Below are positions 44,700 through 53,112 of a stretch of DNA of 64,000 nt, one piece after another. The DNA is from Claveliimonas monacensis (GTDB lineage: Bacteria > Bacillota > Clostridia > Lachnospirales > Lachnospiraceae), in the NCBI RefSeq assembly GCF_014982975.1, contig NZ_JADCKL010000005.1, positions 62,001 through 126,000 on the forward strand. Direction: 5' to 3'. Below the pieces are notes generated by a model. That model did not search any database. It saw nothing but the letters and a program-made list of their open reading frames with translations, and was not told where the DNA came from. Position numbers and translations under genes: made by a program. Numbering within the stretch: position 1 is the first letter of the stretch; the number at the start of each line of letters is the position of its first letter.

Positions 44700-44728
44700 T
44701 TGCAATTCTCAGCGATATATGATAATAT
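44700..44728 (+). promoter_or_regulatory. tRNA-Leu promoter
   Basis: TTGCAA, 17 bp, TAATAT, ending 12 bp before the tRNA. Confidence 0.65.
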
Positions 44729-44740
44729 ACTTTTTGTCGA

Positions 44741-44823
44741 GCGGAGATGGCGGAATGGCAGACGCGCTAGATTCAGGTTCTAGTGGGAGCAATCCTGTGA
44801 GGGTTCAAGTCCCTTTCTCCGCA
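44741..44823 (+). tRNA. tRNA-Leu (anticodon CAG)
   Basis: An 83-nt class II tRNA. The acceptor stem pairs GCGGAGA with TCTCCGC; the anticodon arm CTAGA-TTCAGGT-TCTAG has CAG at positions 34-36; a long variable arm and the GGTTCAAGTCC T-arm follow. CCA is not encoded. It reads CUG leucine codons. Confidence 0.97.
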
Positions 44824-44835
44824 TGCTTTGAGAGA

Positions 44836-44877
44836 AGCGGAAATCCTTGGTATTCCAAGGGTTTCCGTTCTTTTTTT
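44836..44877 (+). terminator. Terminator after tRNA-Leu
   Basis: GCGGAAATCCTTGG pairs with CCAAGGGTTTCCGT across TATT, followed by CTTTTTTT. Confidence 0.9.
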
Positions 44878-44900
44878 GTTGCCTTTACGCCGGTAAGATT

Positions 44901-44920
44901 TGATTACCTTTGATTACCTT
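44901..44920. repeat. Tandem 10-bp duplication downstream of tRNA-Leu
   Basis: TGATTACCTT occurs twice in tandem, about 80 bp after the tRNA 3' end. Such short repeats often mark old integration or slippage events; nothing else supports this here. Confidence 0.7.
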
Positions 44921-44978
44921 TTTGCTGTCCTTTTTCGAAGCAAAAGAGAGAATATTATCCTTTCCAGTAATTCTATAT

Positions 44979-45010
44979 AAAAAACCAGCGACTTTTTCAA
45001 GCAACTGGTC
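44979..45010 (-). terminator. Terminator of the toxin-antitoxin operon
   Basis: On the minus strand GACCAGTTGC pairs with GTCGCTGGTT around GAAAAA, followed by TTTTT. It follows the toxin stop by a few bases. Confidence 0.7.
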
Positions 45011-45012
45011 TC

Positions 45013-45288
45013 TTAATCTTTTACAATACGTAATATTGTCTTATCCACTATATAAAAAATTTTATAATTTTTGTAATAATGCTTCCTAACTTCCAGATTA
45101 GCTAAATCCTCATCTTCATCAAACATGTGTCTTTGAGGATTAATTGACAAGCTTCCTATTTCTTTTCTAAGTCCTTTTAACAGGCTTCTGGCTGTCTTCG
45201 GAGATTTTTTCTCATATGCAATATACTCTGCATTTCTGATAATATCCTCCTCGGCTAACGGTTCAATGATAATTCGATATTTATACAT
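45013..45288 (-). CDS. RelE/ParE-family toxin
   Basis: A 91-residue small basic protein starting MYKYRIIIEPLAEEDIIRNA, with the RelE/ParE fold pattern: two N-terminal helices, SLSINPQRH, then EVRKHYYKNYKIFYIVD. It ends at TILRIVKD, where relatives usually have about ten more residues, so it may be slightly truncated. Its start overlaps the antitoxin stop by 8 bp. It would act on mRNA at ribosomes or on gyrase; which one is not evident. Confidence 0.85.
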   Translation of the reverse strand: MYKYRIIIEPLAEEDIIRNAEYIAYEKKSPKTARSLLKGLRKEIGSLSINPQRHMFDEDEDLANLEVRKHYYKNYKIFYIVDKTILRIVKD

Positions 45289-45442
45289 TCTGGTACTTTT
45301 TCTCCAATTCATCAAAGAATTCGTTAAAGTCTCTTCCTTTTCCCGCTCTAACATCTTCCAGGCTGTCTAAAACCATCTGCCGAACAGTTCTCTGATTTTC
45401 TTCCAATTCTTTTTCATAGGCTAACATTTCTGCTGATGTCAT
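45281..45442 (-). CDS. Antitoxin partner of the RelE/ParE toxin
   Basis: A 53-residue acidic protein, MTSAEMLAYEKELEENQRTV..., ending ELEKKYQNV. The ATG at 45442 has AAGGAG eight bases upstream; a longer frame lacks this. Helical, with no clear DNA-binding domain, so it may only bind toxin. First gene of the pair. Confidence 0.75.
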   Translation of the reverse strand: MTSAEMLAYEKELEENQRTVRQMVLDSLEDVRAGKGRDFNEFFDELEKKYQNV

Positions 45443-45673
45443 ATTAACAACTCCTTCCACAAGAAAAGTTGGTTGCTTCCGTAATTTCATTATATCCGAT
45501 TACTCCATATAATTCTATTATTATATCCCTTAATTTTTCCTAAATATATTGATTGCTTACCTTCAAAAACGATGTGCAGTATTCTTCTTTTCCACTATCT
45601 ACAGGCTGCTGAAAGGATTTAGGTTTTCCCGGTACATCCTTCTATTTCATAGCCCATCTCCCCTCCCACATGG

Positions 45674-45736
45674 TATAATGAAAACAGAATACAGAGAAAG
45701 GAGGCCGCCTATATGGGGATCTGGAACGCAAAGTAA
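45674..45736 (+). promoter_or_regulatory. Leader with a 7-codon ORF before the hydrolase gene
   Basis: TATAAT at 45674-45679 is followed by a perfect AAAGGAGG and, eight bases on, an ATG opening MGIWNAK and a stop (45713-45736). No good -35 is visible. The stretch 45443-45670 otherwise shows no supported gene. Confidence 0.45.
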
Positions 45737-45808
45737 CAGCAGGGTGTACCTTTGTTGCTGCGCCTTGCTGGTCAGTCGAACAAATCAAATGATCAGGAGG
45801 CCGAAAAT

Positions 45809-46561
45809 ATGTCTTATTTAACTTTTCATTCAAAAAAGATTTTTTATAAGGAAGCCGGGCACGGAAAGCCCCTTGTCATGCTGCACGGCGACACCGCTTC
45901 CTCTGTCATGTTCGAGTTTCTGTTACCACTGTACCAAGAAAATTTCCGGGTGATCCTGCTTGATTTTCTCGGAAACGGACAGTCAGACAGAGTCAGTCAT
46001 TTTCCCGCAGATCTCTGGAGTTCGCAGGCCGAGCAGGTCATTGCGCTTATTGAGCATATGCATATCGAGAAAGTAAATATTCTTGGCACAAGCGGAGGGG
46101 CCTGGATAGCAGCCAACACTGCTCTGAAGCGTCCCGATCTGACAGAAAAAGTGATCGCCGACAGCTTTGACGGCAGAACACTGCACGAAACATTCGCAGA
46201 AGACCTGTTAAAAGAGCGCAGAGCCGCCATGCAGGATCCTTCTGCCAGGCAGTTTTACCAGTGGTGCCAGGGTGAGGACTGGGAAAGCATCGTGGAGCTC
46301 AACACACAGGCGCTTGTAAAGTGCGCCGCAGACCGTGTTCCTCTGTTCTGCATGCCCCTTGAGAAGCTGCAGGTTCCCATCCTTTTCATGGGAAGCAGAG
46401 AGGACTCTATGTGCCGCAGGAATATAGAAGAGGAGTACCTTGAGATGAGCCGTCTCGTGCAGGACGGTTCTATCCACATGTTTCAGACAGGCGGGCACCC
46501 TTCCATCTTGACAAACGCAGAGCTTTCCGCCAGAGTCATAACTGAATTTATCTACGGATAA
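45809..46561 (+). CDS. Alpha/beta hydrolase
   Basis: A 250-residue alpha/beta-hydrolase fold protein. The HGDTASSVMFE oxyanion region, nucleophile Ser in LGTSGGAWIA, acid in MGSREDSMCR and His in GGHPSIL form the expected triad. AGGAGG precedes the ATG at 45809. It resembles the broad esterase/lactonase-like group. Substrate unknown; it is a single-gene unit behind a short leader. Confidence 0.88.
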   Translation: MSYLTFHSKKIFYKEAGHGKPLVMLHGDTASSVMFEFLLPLYQENFRVILLDFLGNGQSDRVSHFPADLWSSQAEQVIALIEHMHIEKVNILGTSGGAWIAANTALKRPDLTEKVIADSFDGRTLHETFAEDLLKERRAAMQDPSARQFYQWCQGEDWESIVELNTQALVKCAADRVPLFCMPLEKLQVPILFMGSREDSMCRRNIEEEYLEMSRLVQDGSIHMFQTGGHPSILTNAELSARVITEFIYG

Positions 46562-46597
46562 CCTGGTTTCTGACACTGCCAGGTACAGGTGAACGCA

Positions 46598-46640
46598 AAG
46601 CGCCGCCTCATCCTCGTATTCTGAAGATGAAGCGGCGCTT
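46598..46640. terminator. Bidirectional terminator between hydrolase and ABC ATPase genes
   Basis: AAGCGCCGC with GCGGCGCTT, extended by TCATC/GATGA, between convergent genes. T-runs are short. Confidence 0.75.
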
Positions 46641-46665
46641 CGTTCCTTTTATCTGTTGTGATATT

Positions 46666-47748
46666 TTATATTCTCTTCTCTGTCTGAGCGTCAAACAGAT
46701 GGATCTTGTCCTTTCGGAAGTTGAAGTGCACCCTGTCTCCTTTGCGGATGGGAGTGTCTGCCGCTGTTCTGACTGCCACAGTTCCCCCATCGTGATCGAA
46801 ATACAGATATGTCTCCGAGCCCAGCATCTCATAGACACGGACCTTGCTTTCTACTCCCTCGTCCGCGATCAGCATATCCTCCGGGCGCACGCCGATAATG
46901 ACGTCCTTCCCAAGCTCGCTTTTTTTCTTTACCCGGTCAGCCATGTCCGGGGGCAGCTCGATCTGCATACCCGCTGTGCTGACATAGACCTTCTCATAGC
47001 GCATCTGGCATCTGCCTCTGAAGAAATTCATGGGCGGCATGCCGATAAATCCTGCCACGAACACATTGGCCGGTTCATTGTACAGCATTTCCGGGGAGGC
47101 GATCTGCTGGATCTCGCCGGCTTTCATAACCACGATCTTTGTCCCCAGCGTCATGGCCTCTGTCTGGTCATGGGTCACGTAGATAAATGTACTGTTCAGT
47201 TCCCTGTACAGCTTCTGAATCTCCCTCCTCATCTGGGTCCTGAGCTTGGCGTCCAGGTTGGACAAAGGCTCATCCATGAGAAAGGCCTTCGGCTGCCGCA
47301 CGATGGCGCGCCCCATGGCCACTCTCTGCTTCTGTCCGCCGGAAAGCTCTGCCGGCTTTCTGTCCAGCACCTCTTCCAGTCCCAGGATCTTTGCCACTTC
47401 CTCCACTTTCTGTCTGCGTTCTTTTTTCGGCACATGCTTCAGCCTCAGGCTGTATGCCATATTCTCCGCCACTGTCATATGTGGATAGAGAGCATAATTC
47501 TGGAATACCATGGCTATATCCCTGTCGCAGGACTGTACATCATTCATCTTCTTCCCATCGATCACAAGAGTGCCGTCGGAGATCTTCTCCAGACCGGCAA
47601 TCATGCGCAGGGTGGTGGATTTTCCACACCCGGAAGGTCCTACAAAGACCACGAAATCCCTGTCCTGTATATCCAGGGTAAAATTCTTTACCGCGGTAAC
47701 TCCATCATCAAATTTTTTATAAACATGGTTTAACTGAATTTCAGCCAC
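46666..47748 (-). CDS. ugpC: Sugar ABC transporter ATPase (UgpC/MsmK-like)
   Basis: A 360-residue ATPase of the CUT1 importer class. Walker A GPSGCGKSTTLRMIAGLE, signature [14 protein letters not shown], Walker B FLMDEPLSNLDAKLR, then a C-terminal MOBP/TOBE regulatory domain (about residues 240-360, GVRPEDM). It starts with GTG, with AAGGAGG seven bases upstream. It is the last gene of the importer cluster and powers the two permeases; such ATPases are often shared between systems. Confidence 0.93.
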   Translation of the reverse strand: MAEIQLNHVYKKFDDGVTAVKNFTLDIQDRDFVVFVGPSGCGKSTTLRMIAGLEKISDGTLVIDGKKMNDVQSCDRDIAMVFQNYALYPHMTVAENMAYSLRLKHVPKKERRQKVEEVAKILGLEEVLDRKPAELSGGQKQRVAMGRAIVRQPKAFLMDEPLSNLDAKLRTQMRREIQKLYRELNSTFIYVTHDQTEAMTLGTKIVVMKAGEIQQIASPEMLYNEPANVFVAGFIGMPPMNFFRGRCQMRYEKVYVSTAGMQIELPPDMADRVKKKSELGKDVIIGVRPEDMLIADEGVESKVRVYEMLGSETYLYFDHDGGTVAVRTAADTPIRKGDRVHFNFRKDKIHLFDAQTEKRI

Positions 47749-47787
47749 AGCTATTCCTCCTTGTCATCCGTGTCTGATCTGTTTTAT

Positions 47788-48519
47788 TTATTCCATCCGC
47801 TCCAGAAGCTGCGGCAGTTCCTGGATGGAATTCAGAATATAGTCCGCATCGCCCCGGAAGTCTTCCTCGCTGCTGACGCCGCTTAAGACTCCAATGGCAA
47901 TGCCGCCGTTGTTCTTTGCAAACACAACATCATTGTAAGTGTCTCCCACCACGGCGATCTCCTCCGGTTTCAGATGAAATTTGTTCTGAAACTCCAGGAA
48001 CATATCCGCCTCCGGCTTGGGTTTTCGGATACCGTCATCGGCTCCTACATAGTCAAATTCCTGGTATGTGCCCAGCTTTTTCAGACAGCTCTCTGCCGAG
48101 TACAGGGTGTCCGCCGTGGCAAGTCCCACGCAGATCCCTTTTCCTTTCAGATCCCGCATGACCTGTCCGATATCTGTCAGCTCTCTGTAGCTGATGTCTC
48201 CGCTGGTGACACTCCCGTTAAAGAGCCGCTCCAGCTGCTCCTGAACCCTGCTGGTATCCAGGACAATGCCTTTTTCTTCCAGCGCCCGGCAGATATCTTC
48301 CGCGATCTCCTGGTAGGACTTGTAGGCAAGCGCACCTTTGGGATCCACTTTCCCGTCTTCCACGCCCATGGCCCGCAGCACATAGTCGGTCATCTGCGCG
48401 TTGTCGTCCAGGTTGTTTTCTCGTAAAAACGCCGGAGTCACTTCCAGAGCCGCCTTAAGCCACAGGGAGAAAAAATCCACCAGGGTTCCGTCTTTGTCAA
48501 ATAAAATTCCTCTGATCAT
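47788..48519 (-). CDS. HAD superfamily hydrolase (phosphatase)
   Basis: A 243-residue HAD enzyme of the phosphoglycolate phosphatase-like group. Motif I FDKDGTL (catalytic Asp pair), a helical cap, motif II near LATAD, motif III KPKPEADMFLEF and motif IV VGDTYNDVVFA. It follows the PHP hydrolase by 2 bp, so it probably dephosphorylates a product of the imported compound. Confidence 0.9.
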   Translation of the reverse strand: MIRGILFDKDGTLVDFFSLWLKAALEVTPAFLRENNLDDNAQMTDYVLRAMGVEDGKVDPKGALAYKSYQEIAEDICRALEEKGIVLDTSRVQEQLERLFNGSVTSGDISYRELTDIGQVMRDLKGKGICVGLATADTLYSAESCLKKLGTYQEFDYVGADDGIRKPKPEADMFLEFQNKFHLKPEEIAVVGDTYNDVVFAKNNGGIAIGVLSGVSSEEDFRGDADYILNSIQELPQLLERME

Positions 48520-48521
48520 AT

Positions 48522-50009
48522 TTATGGTTCATCCATCATCTTATTTATTTCGCCGAATGTGCGATATCTGGATATCTTCTGTCCCTTGAACACAGGGTTC
48601 ATGTAACCAAGAAGATGCTTTTTGCTGCTGCGGATCTCCAGACGTATCCACTGCCACTGCCTTTCTTCCAGGTCTGTCTCCGCCAGGACTTCCCAGGCGC
48701 CATTTCCCAGTTCTTTTACTTCCAGCTTCTCAAAGCTGCCGTTTTTCACAAGGGAGATCTCCGGCTGTTCAGAAAGGCCCTCCACGACAGCCTGTATGGT
48801 GACTGTCCTGGCTTCCTCCGGAAGTTCGTCCCCGGGCAGGAATGTTTCTCCTGCCGCATGGATCACCGGCGTCATTTTACAGAACCGGGTCACACACATA
48901 TGTCCCGCCTTCACGGCTGTCATCAGATTTTCCGGTGACAGATCGCCGCAGTAGACCCATGTAGCCGGATCGCCGGGGATAGACGGAAGATCCGCCCCCT
49001 CGTAGCGCTCCTCCACCAGATTGTGTGAGTCGCTGCCTCCCACGCCGTAGATCCTGTGTCCGTCCTGCCACAGCGCGTCCAGAAAGCGCACCGCCTTCTC
49101 GTTGGAGTCCGGAGCGTCTGTGTACGTGGGATCATTGATGATCTCCAGGCAGTCTATGTCGCGCAGATCCGTCTGTTCATAGAGCCATTTCCAGATGGTG
49201 AGGAAAGGATGATTGATGCTTGTGATCCAGTGATTTCTTCTGGCCTCCTGTATGGTCTCCTCCATATAGGTATCCACGATCTCCTCCCCATTGTGAGCCA
49301 CGATGTCCATGATGCGCTCCGGCATCTTTGTGATACCAAACAGATTCATGTGTCCTTTGTCCGTCGTCACTTCTATGCCGGGAAGGATACACAGGGATGT
49401 ATTGCACCATCCTGTGTGCATCAGGTTGTGCTCTGTCGGCACGTAGAAATCCATCTCCATATCCTGTGCCTTCTTCATGGCACTTTCCAGGGACTCCTTG
49501 CCGTCAGACAGCCTTGTATGGGTGTGGAAATCGCCCTTGTACCACTGCTTTTTCGTTCCACATATTCTGTCCCAGCGGTACTTCTCCGGCGAGATAGCCA
49601 GCCCGTCATCCACCCAGCAGGTATCCATCGGATCTGAGACAGCGCCCTTTTCATCGGACACTGTCATGGTGATCTGTCCTTCTCTTTCCCCCAGTCTCTG
49701 ATTCAGATATTCTGTGAAAATACCAAGTCCTACCTGCCATGTGCCCGTCTGGATCCTGCCGGGCACGCCTCCGATTGTGGTATCCTCCGGTCCTGCCCCG
49801 ATGCCCAGGTTCTGTTCTCCCCAGGCAAGCTGCTTCTGCAGCCGGACGCGGCCGTCTGGATCTTCCACAATGATAAAGCTCATGTACCGGAACTCATCCG
49901 GAAGATCCACCTGGATATACAGGTTTTCTGTATCACAGGGAACCTGTAACGGTTCCCTGTGCAGATTGTCCGCTTTGCGGCTGATGGTAAATGTCAGTGT
50001 CTCTTTCAT
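48522..50009 (-). CDS. CehA/McbA-type PHP metallohydrolase
   Basis: A 495-residue protein. The N-terminal 165 residues are a beta-rich region. A PHP-type metal site follows: KGDFHTHTRLSDGKES (H-x-H), VPTEHNLMHTG, EVTTDKGHMNLFG, NHPF and GGSDSHNL. A C-terminal beta domain ends the protein. Such enzymes hydrolyse phosphodiesters or phosphoesters. The ATG lies 1 bp after the lipoprotein stop, with no strong ribosome binding site, so translation is coupled. No signal peptide is seen, so it acts inside on imported substrate. Confidence 0.88.
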   Translation of the reverse strand: MKETLTFTISRKADNLHREPLQVPCDTENLYIQVDLPDEFRYMSFIIVEDPDGRVRLQKQLAWGEQNLGIGAGPEDTTIGGVPGRIQTGTWQVGLGIFTEYLNQRLGEREGQITMTVSDEKGAVSDPMDTCWVDDGLAISPEKYRWDRICGTKKQWYKGDFHTHTRLSDGKESLESAMKKAQDMEMDFYVPTEHNLMHTGWCNTSLCILPGIEVTTDKGHMNLFGITKMPERIMDIVAHNGEEIVDTYMEETIQEARRNHWITSINHPFLTIWKWLYEQTDLRDIDCLEIINDPTYTDAPDSNEKAVRFLDALWQDGHRIYGVGGSDSHNLVEERYEGADLPSIPGDPATWVYCGDLSPENLMTAVKAGHMCVTRFCKMTPVIHAAGETFLPGDELPEEARTVTIQAVVEGLSEQPEISLVKNGSFEKLEVKELGNGAWEVLAETDLEERQWQWIRLEIRSSKKHLLGYMNPVFKGQKISRYRTFGEINKMMDEP

Positions 50010-50010
50010 T

Positions 50011-51303
50011 TTATAACGCGTCCAGCGCCTCCTGTGCTGTTTCCTGTGCTGCGTCCAGCGCCTCCTGTGCCGGAACATTCTCCAGCTCTACCTGGTCTGC
50101 CGCGATCTTCAGTGCGTCAAGGATCTTGCCTCCCGTCGGGTCTACAAGGGCTGATGTGCCGTGCATGGACTGCTGCAGAGGTACAAGTGCATGGGGGTTC
50201 TCATCTGTGTAGGCTTTGAAATCCGGCACTTCCTGTGTGGACTCACGCACTGCCACGTATCCTGTAGCCATGGACCATTTTGCCTGGTTCTCCGGTGTTG
50301 TGAAGTATTTCATAAATTCATACACGCCCTGCTTCTCTTCATCAGAGGATCCCTCCAGCATAACAAGCTGCAGTGCGTCTGCTGTAGGTGCGGACGGATT
50401 GTCGCCAAATCCCGGCTGCTCGATGGCTCCCACAATGCTGAAGTCAAGGTCTGCCTGGTCTCCTGAGGATCCTGTGTATCCGCCGGCCTTGTTCTGGAGC
50501 ACATCGTCAATGGTTGTATACCAGTACTCCCATCCCTGTCCGCCGGAATGTACTTTCATGATCTGGTCATCGTGGATCCACTGGCGGAAGCTCTCCCACA
50601 CATCTACCCACTCTGGTGAGTTGATCAGACATGTCTCCCCGTCCTCGCTGAGGAGAGAAGCTCCGTTGCTGAGAGCTGCGTCCACAAGGTTCCCGTAGCC
50701 CCACATGGGCTCCCATCCAACCACGCTGTCTGTTGTGATCTTCTCTGCTGCCGCCTCCAGGTCCTGCCATGTCTTAATGGTGGTGGGGTCGATCCCTGCG
50801 TCTGCAAATATCTGTTTGTTGTAGTAGAGCACCTGTGTGGTCCCGTAGGCCGGAAGGGCAAAGAGCTTTCCGTCCGCGTCCACGCCCTGGTCATAGAAGA
50901 CCGGAACGTAGTCCTCTTTGTCGAACTCGTCGTCAGCGTCCACAAACTCATTGATGTCTGCCACCAGGTTCTTCTCTGAGAGGTTCCTGGAATTGTCTGT
51001 GCCGAGAAGGGCCATATCCGGCGCGTTCTTTCCTGCGATCCCCGCCTGGAGCTTCTCGTAGGTCTCTGTGTAGTCTGCCTGTGTGGTGGTGGCCACCTCG
51101 TACTCATCCTGGGATGCGTTGAAGTCGTCAACGATCTCCTGGAACACGTTCACAGCCGTCTTTCCTCCGGAATACCACAGATCGATCTGGATCTTTCCGT
51201 CTGCTGTGGTAGTTGTCTCAGAAGCGGAGCTACCGCCGCAGCCAGCCAGAAGAGAGGTTGCCATTGCGCATAATAAAAGTGCTGATACAATTCTTTTTTT
51301 CAT
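50011..51303 (-). CDS. ABC transporter substrate-binding lipoprotein
   Basis: A 430-residue CUT1-type binding protein. The signal peptide ends in the lipobox LLAGC (Cys22), so it is lipid-anchored outside the membrane. The core includes FALPAYGTTQVLYYNKQIFADAGI and WEPMWGYGNLV, as in glycerol-3-phosphate (UgpB-like) and oligosaccharide binders. The end is odd: an 11-residue unit QEALDAAQETA followed by QEALDAL, from a 20-bp DNA repeat. It is followed at once by the PHP hydrolase gene. Confidence 0.93.
   Translation of the reverse strand: MKKRIVSALLLCAMATSLLAGCGGSSASETTTTADGKIQIDLWYSGGKTAVNVFQEIVDDFNASQDEYEVATTTQADYTETYEKLQAGIAGKNAPDMALLGTDNSRNLSEKNLVADINEFVDADDEFDKEDYVPVFYDQGVDADGKLFALPAYGTTQVLYYNKQIFADAGIDPTTIKTWQDLEAAAEKITTDSVVGWEPMWGYGNLVDAALSNGASLLSEDGETCLINSPEWVDVWESFRQWIHDDQIMKVHSGGQGWEYWYTTIDDVLQNKAGGYTGSSGDQADLDFSIVGAIEQPGFGDNPSAPTADALQLVMLEGSSDEEKQGVYEFMKYFTTPENQAKWSMATGYVAVRESTQEVPDFKAYTDENPHALVPLQQSMHGTSALVDPTGGKILDALKIAADQVELENVPAQEALDAAQETAQEALDAL
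50018..50070. repeat. 20-bp direct repeat at the 3' end of the lipoprotein gene
   Basis: GCGTCCAGCGCCTCCTGTGC occurs at 50018-50037 and 50051-50070, a 33-bp period equal to 11 codons. It duplicates the C-terminal tail of the protein. Confidence 0.9.
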
Positions 51304-51378
51304 GTCATTTCTCCTTTTTTGTTCAATTCCTTTTTTACTTTTCCTTTATTCAGTTAAAAATAATCTATGTAAGAGGGA

Positions 51379-52215
51379 CTAGCCCTTCATACCCGTATCT
51401 CCGCCGATGCCGTTGATAAACCATTTCTGGGTAAAGGCAAAGAGGATCAGAAGCGGCAGGACAATGATGGCGCTTCCCGCCATAACAAGGGGCCACTCGG
51501 TTCCGTAGGCGCCTCCTTCGATAAAGAACTTCCGAAGTCCCTGGGACACCAGCATTTTCTCGTCTGTGTCCGTGATAAGGGACGGCCACATGTAGTTGTT
51601 GTAACAGGTGATAAAATTCATAAGTCCCATGGTGATAAAAGAGGACTTTGTCATGGGGCACACCACTCTCCAGAGGATCTGCCAGTGGCTTGCCCCGTCT
51701 ATCCTGGCTGCTTCGATCATGCCCGCAGGCACCTGCATGAAGGCCTGGCGGAGGAGGAAGATGCCGAATATGCTGACACATCCGGAGATGATCAGTCCTG
51801 TGTATGTATTCAGAAGACCCCCATTTGCCAGGATGATATAGCTGGGAATGTAGGTAGCCGCCGTTGGCAGCATGTAGGTTCCCATGATAATGGCAAACAG
51901 AACTTTCTTACCCTTAAAGTTCATAAACACGATGGCATAGGCGATCATGGCCCCTGTGACAATCTGTATCAGCAGTGTAAATGCAGATACATACAAGCTG
52001 TTTGCCACGTATTTCAGAAGCGGGGAGTTAAAGATGACTTCATAAAAATTCTGCCACTGAAATTCCGCCGGGAAGAAGGCAGACACATCCATAACCTCCG
52101 CCTTTGTCTTCAGCGCACTCAGCACCATCCAGATGAAAGGGAACACTGTAAACACGCAGAACACAAGAAGTATGATGATTTTTCCTGTCTTTTGAATTCC
52201 TGTTTTTATCTTCAT
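51379..52215 (-). CDS. ABC sugar permease, MalG/UgpE type
   Basis: A 278-residue membrane protein with six segments. The EAA loop AARIDGASHWQILWRVVCPM contacts the ATPase. The N-terminal FIWMVLSALKTKAEV is usual in this subunit. It is the second permease, with 15 bp to the first. Confidence 0.95.
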   Translation of the reverse strand: MKIKTGIQKTGKIIILLVFCVFTVFPFIWMVLSALKTKAEVMDVSAFFPAEFQWQNFYEVIFNSPLLKYVANSLYVSAFTLLIQIVTGAMIAYAIVFMNFKGKKVLFAIIMGTYMLPTAATYIPSYIILANGGLLNTYTGLIISGCVSIFGIFLLRQAFMQVPAGMIEAARIDGASHWQILWRVVCPMTKSSFITMGLMNFITCYNNYMWPSLITDTDEKMLVSQGLRKFFIEGGAYGTEWPLVMAGSAIIVLPLLILFAFTQKWFINGIGGDTGMKG

Positions 52216-52230
52216 ATTTTTCCCTCTTTT

Positions 52231-53112
52231 CTAATAGTGGACCCATTTTTTGGATGCTGTGAACTGTATGGCTGACAGGAGCACCGTCAAAATGATCATG
52301 ACAATAGCCACCGCTGTAGCCTGTCCCATATTAAATTCCTCAAATCCAAGCTGATAGTACATATACAGAAGCGTCCTTGTGCTTCCCGACGGGCCGCCCT
52401 GGGTCAGGATCTGTATCTGATCATAGGCCTGCAGGGAACTGACCATTGTAATGATCACCAGGAAAAATGTGGTGGGGGAGATACACGGCAGCGTCACATC
52501 CCGGAATCTCTGCCAGCTCTTCGCCCCGTCAAGGCCGCTTGCCTCGTACAGCTCTCCCGGAACTTTCTCCAGAGCCGACAGGTAGAAGATCATAGCGTAT
52601 CCCAGGCTCTTCCAGACAGTCACAATGATCACCGCCAGCATGGCTGTCTCGGAACTTTTTATCCACTGCAGTGCCGGAAGATGCAGAAATTCCAGCACTG
52701 CGTTTGCAATTCCGGTGTCCGGATCATAGATCCAGGTCCACACAATGGAAATTGCCACTGTAGGCGTGATCCACGGGGAAAACAGAATAAACTTCACGAT
52801 CCCGCTTCCTTTGAACGCCTTCTGCATCAGCAGCGCCAGGAGCAGTCCCAGTACGATGGTGGGAACCAGGGTTCCCACAGTAAATACAAGTGTATTCCAC
52901 AGTGCATCGTAGAAACGGTCGTCCTTAAAAAGCGCTATAAAGTTGTCAAGAAATACAAAATTGTATGTTGGCGACATGTAATCCCAGTCTGTAAAACTGA
53001 TGTAGACTGACCGAAGTATCGGGTAAATCCAGAACACGATCAGCGGGATCAGTGCCGGCAGGACAAACAGCCACACACTTCCCACCTTTCGGATATTAAT
53101 CCTTTTTTTCAT
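52231..53112 (-). CDS. ABC sugar permease, MalF/UgpA type
   Basis: A 293-residue permease with six membrane segments. The EAA loop is ASGLDGAKSWQRFRDVTLP. AAAGGA precedes the ATG, and the start overlaps the MATE gene by 17 bp. It forms the channel with the other permease. Confidence 0.95.
   Translation of the reverse strand: MKKRINIRKVGSVWLFVLPALIPLIVFWIYPILRSVYISFTDWDYMSPTYNFVFLDNFIALFKDDRFYDALWNTLVFTVGTLVPTIVLGLLLALLMQKAFKGSGIVKFILFSPWITPTVAISIVWTWIYDPDTGIANAVLEFLHLPALQWIKSSETAMLAVIIVTVWKSLGYAMIFYLSALEKVPGELYEASGLDGAKSWQRFRDVTLPCISPTTFFLVIITMVSSLQAYDQIQILTQGGPSGSTRTLLYMYYQLGFEEFNMGQATAVAIVMIILTVLLSAIQFTASKKWVHY

Noticed and set aside
44741-44823. tRNA-Leu as an active attachment site
   Set aside because: No integrase or repeated tRNA end is visible; only a short tandem repeat and a toxin-antitoxin pair lie nearby, so I report an islet, not an element.
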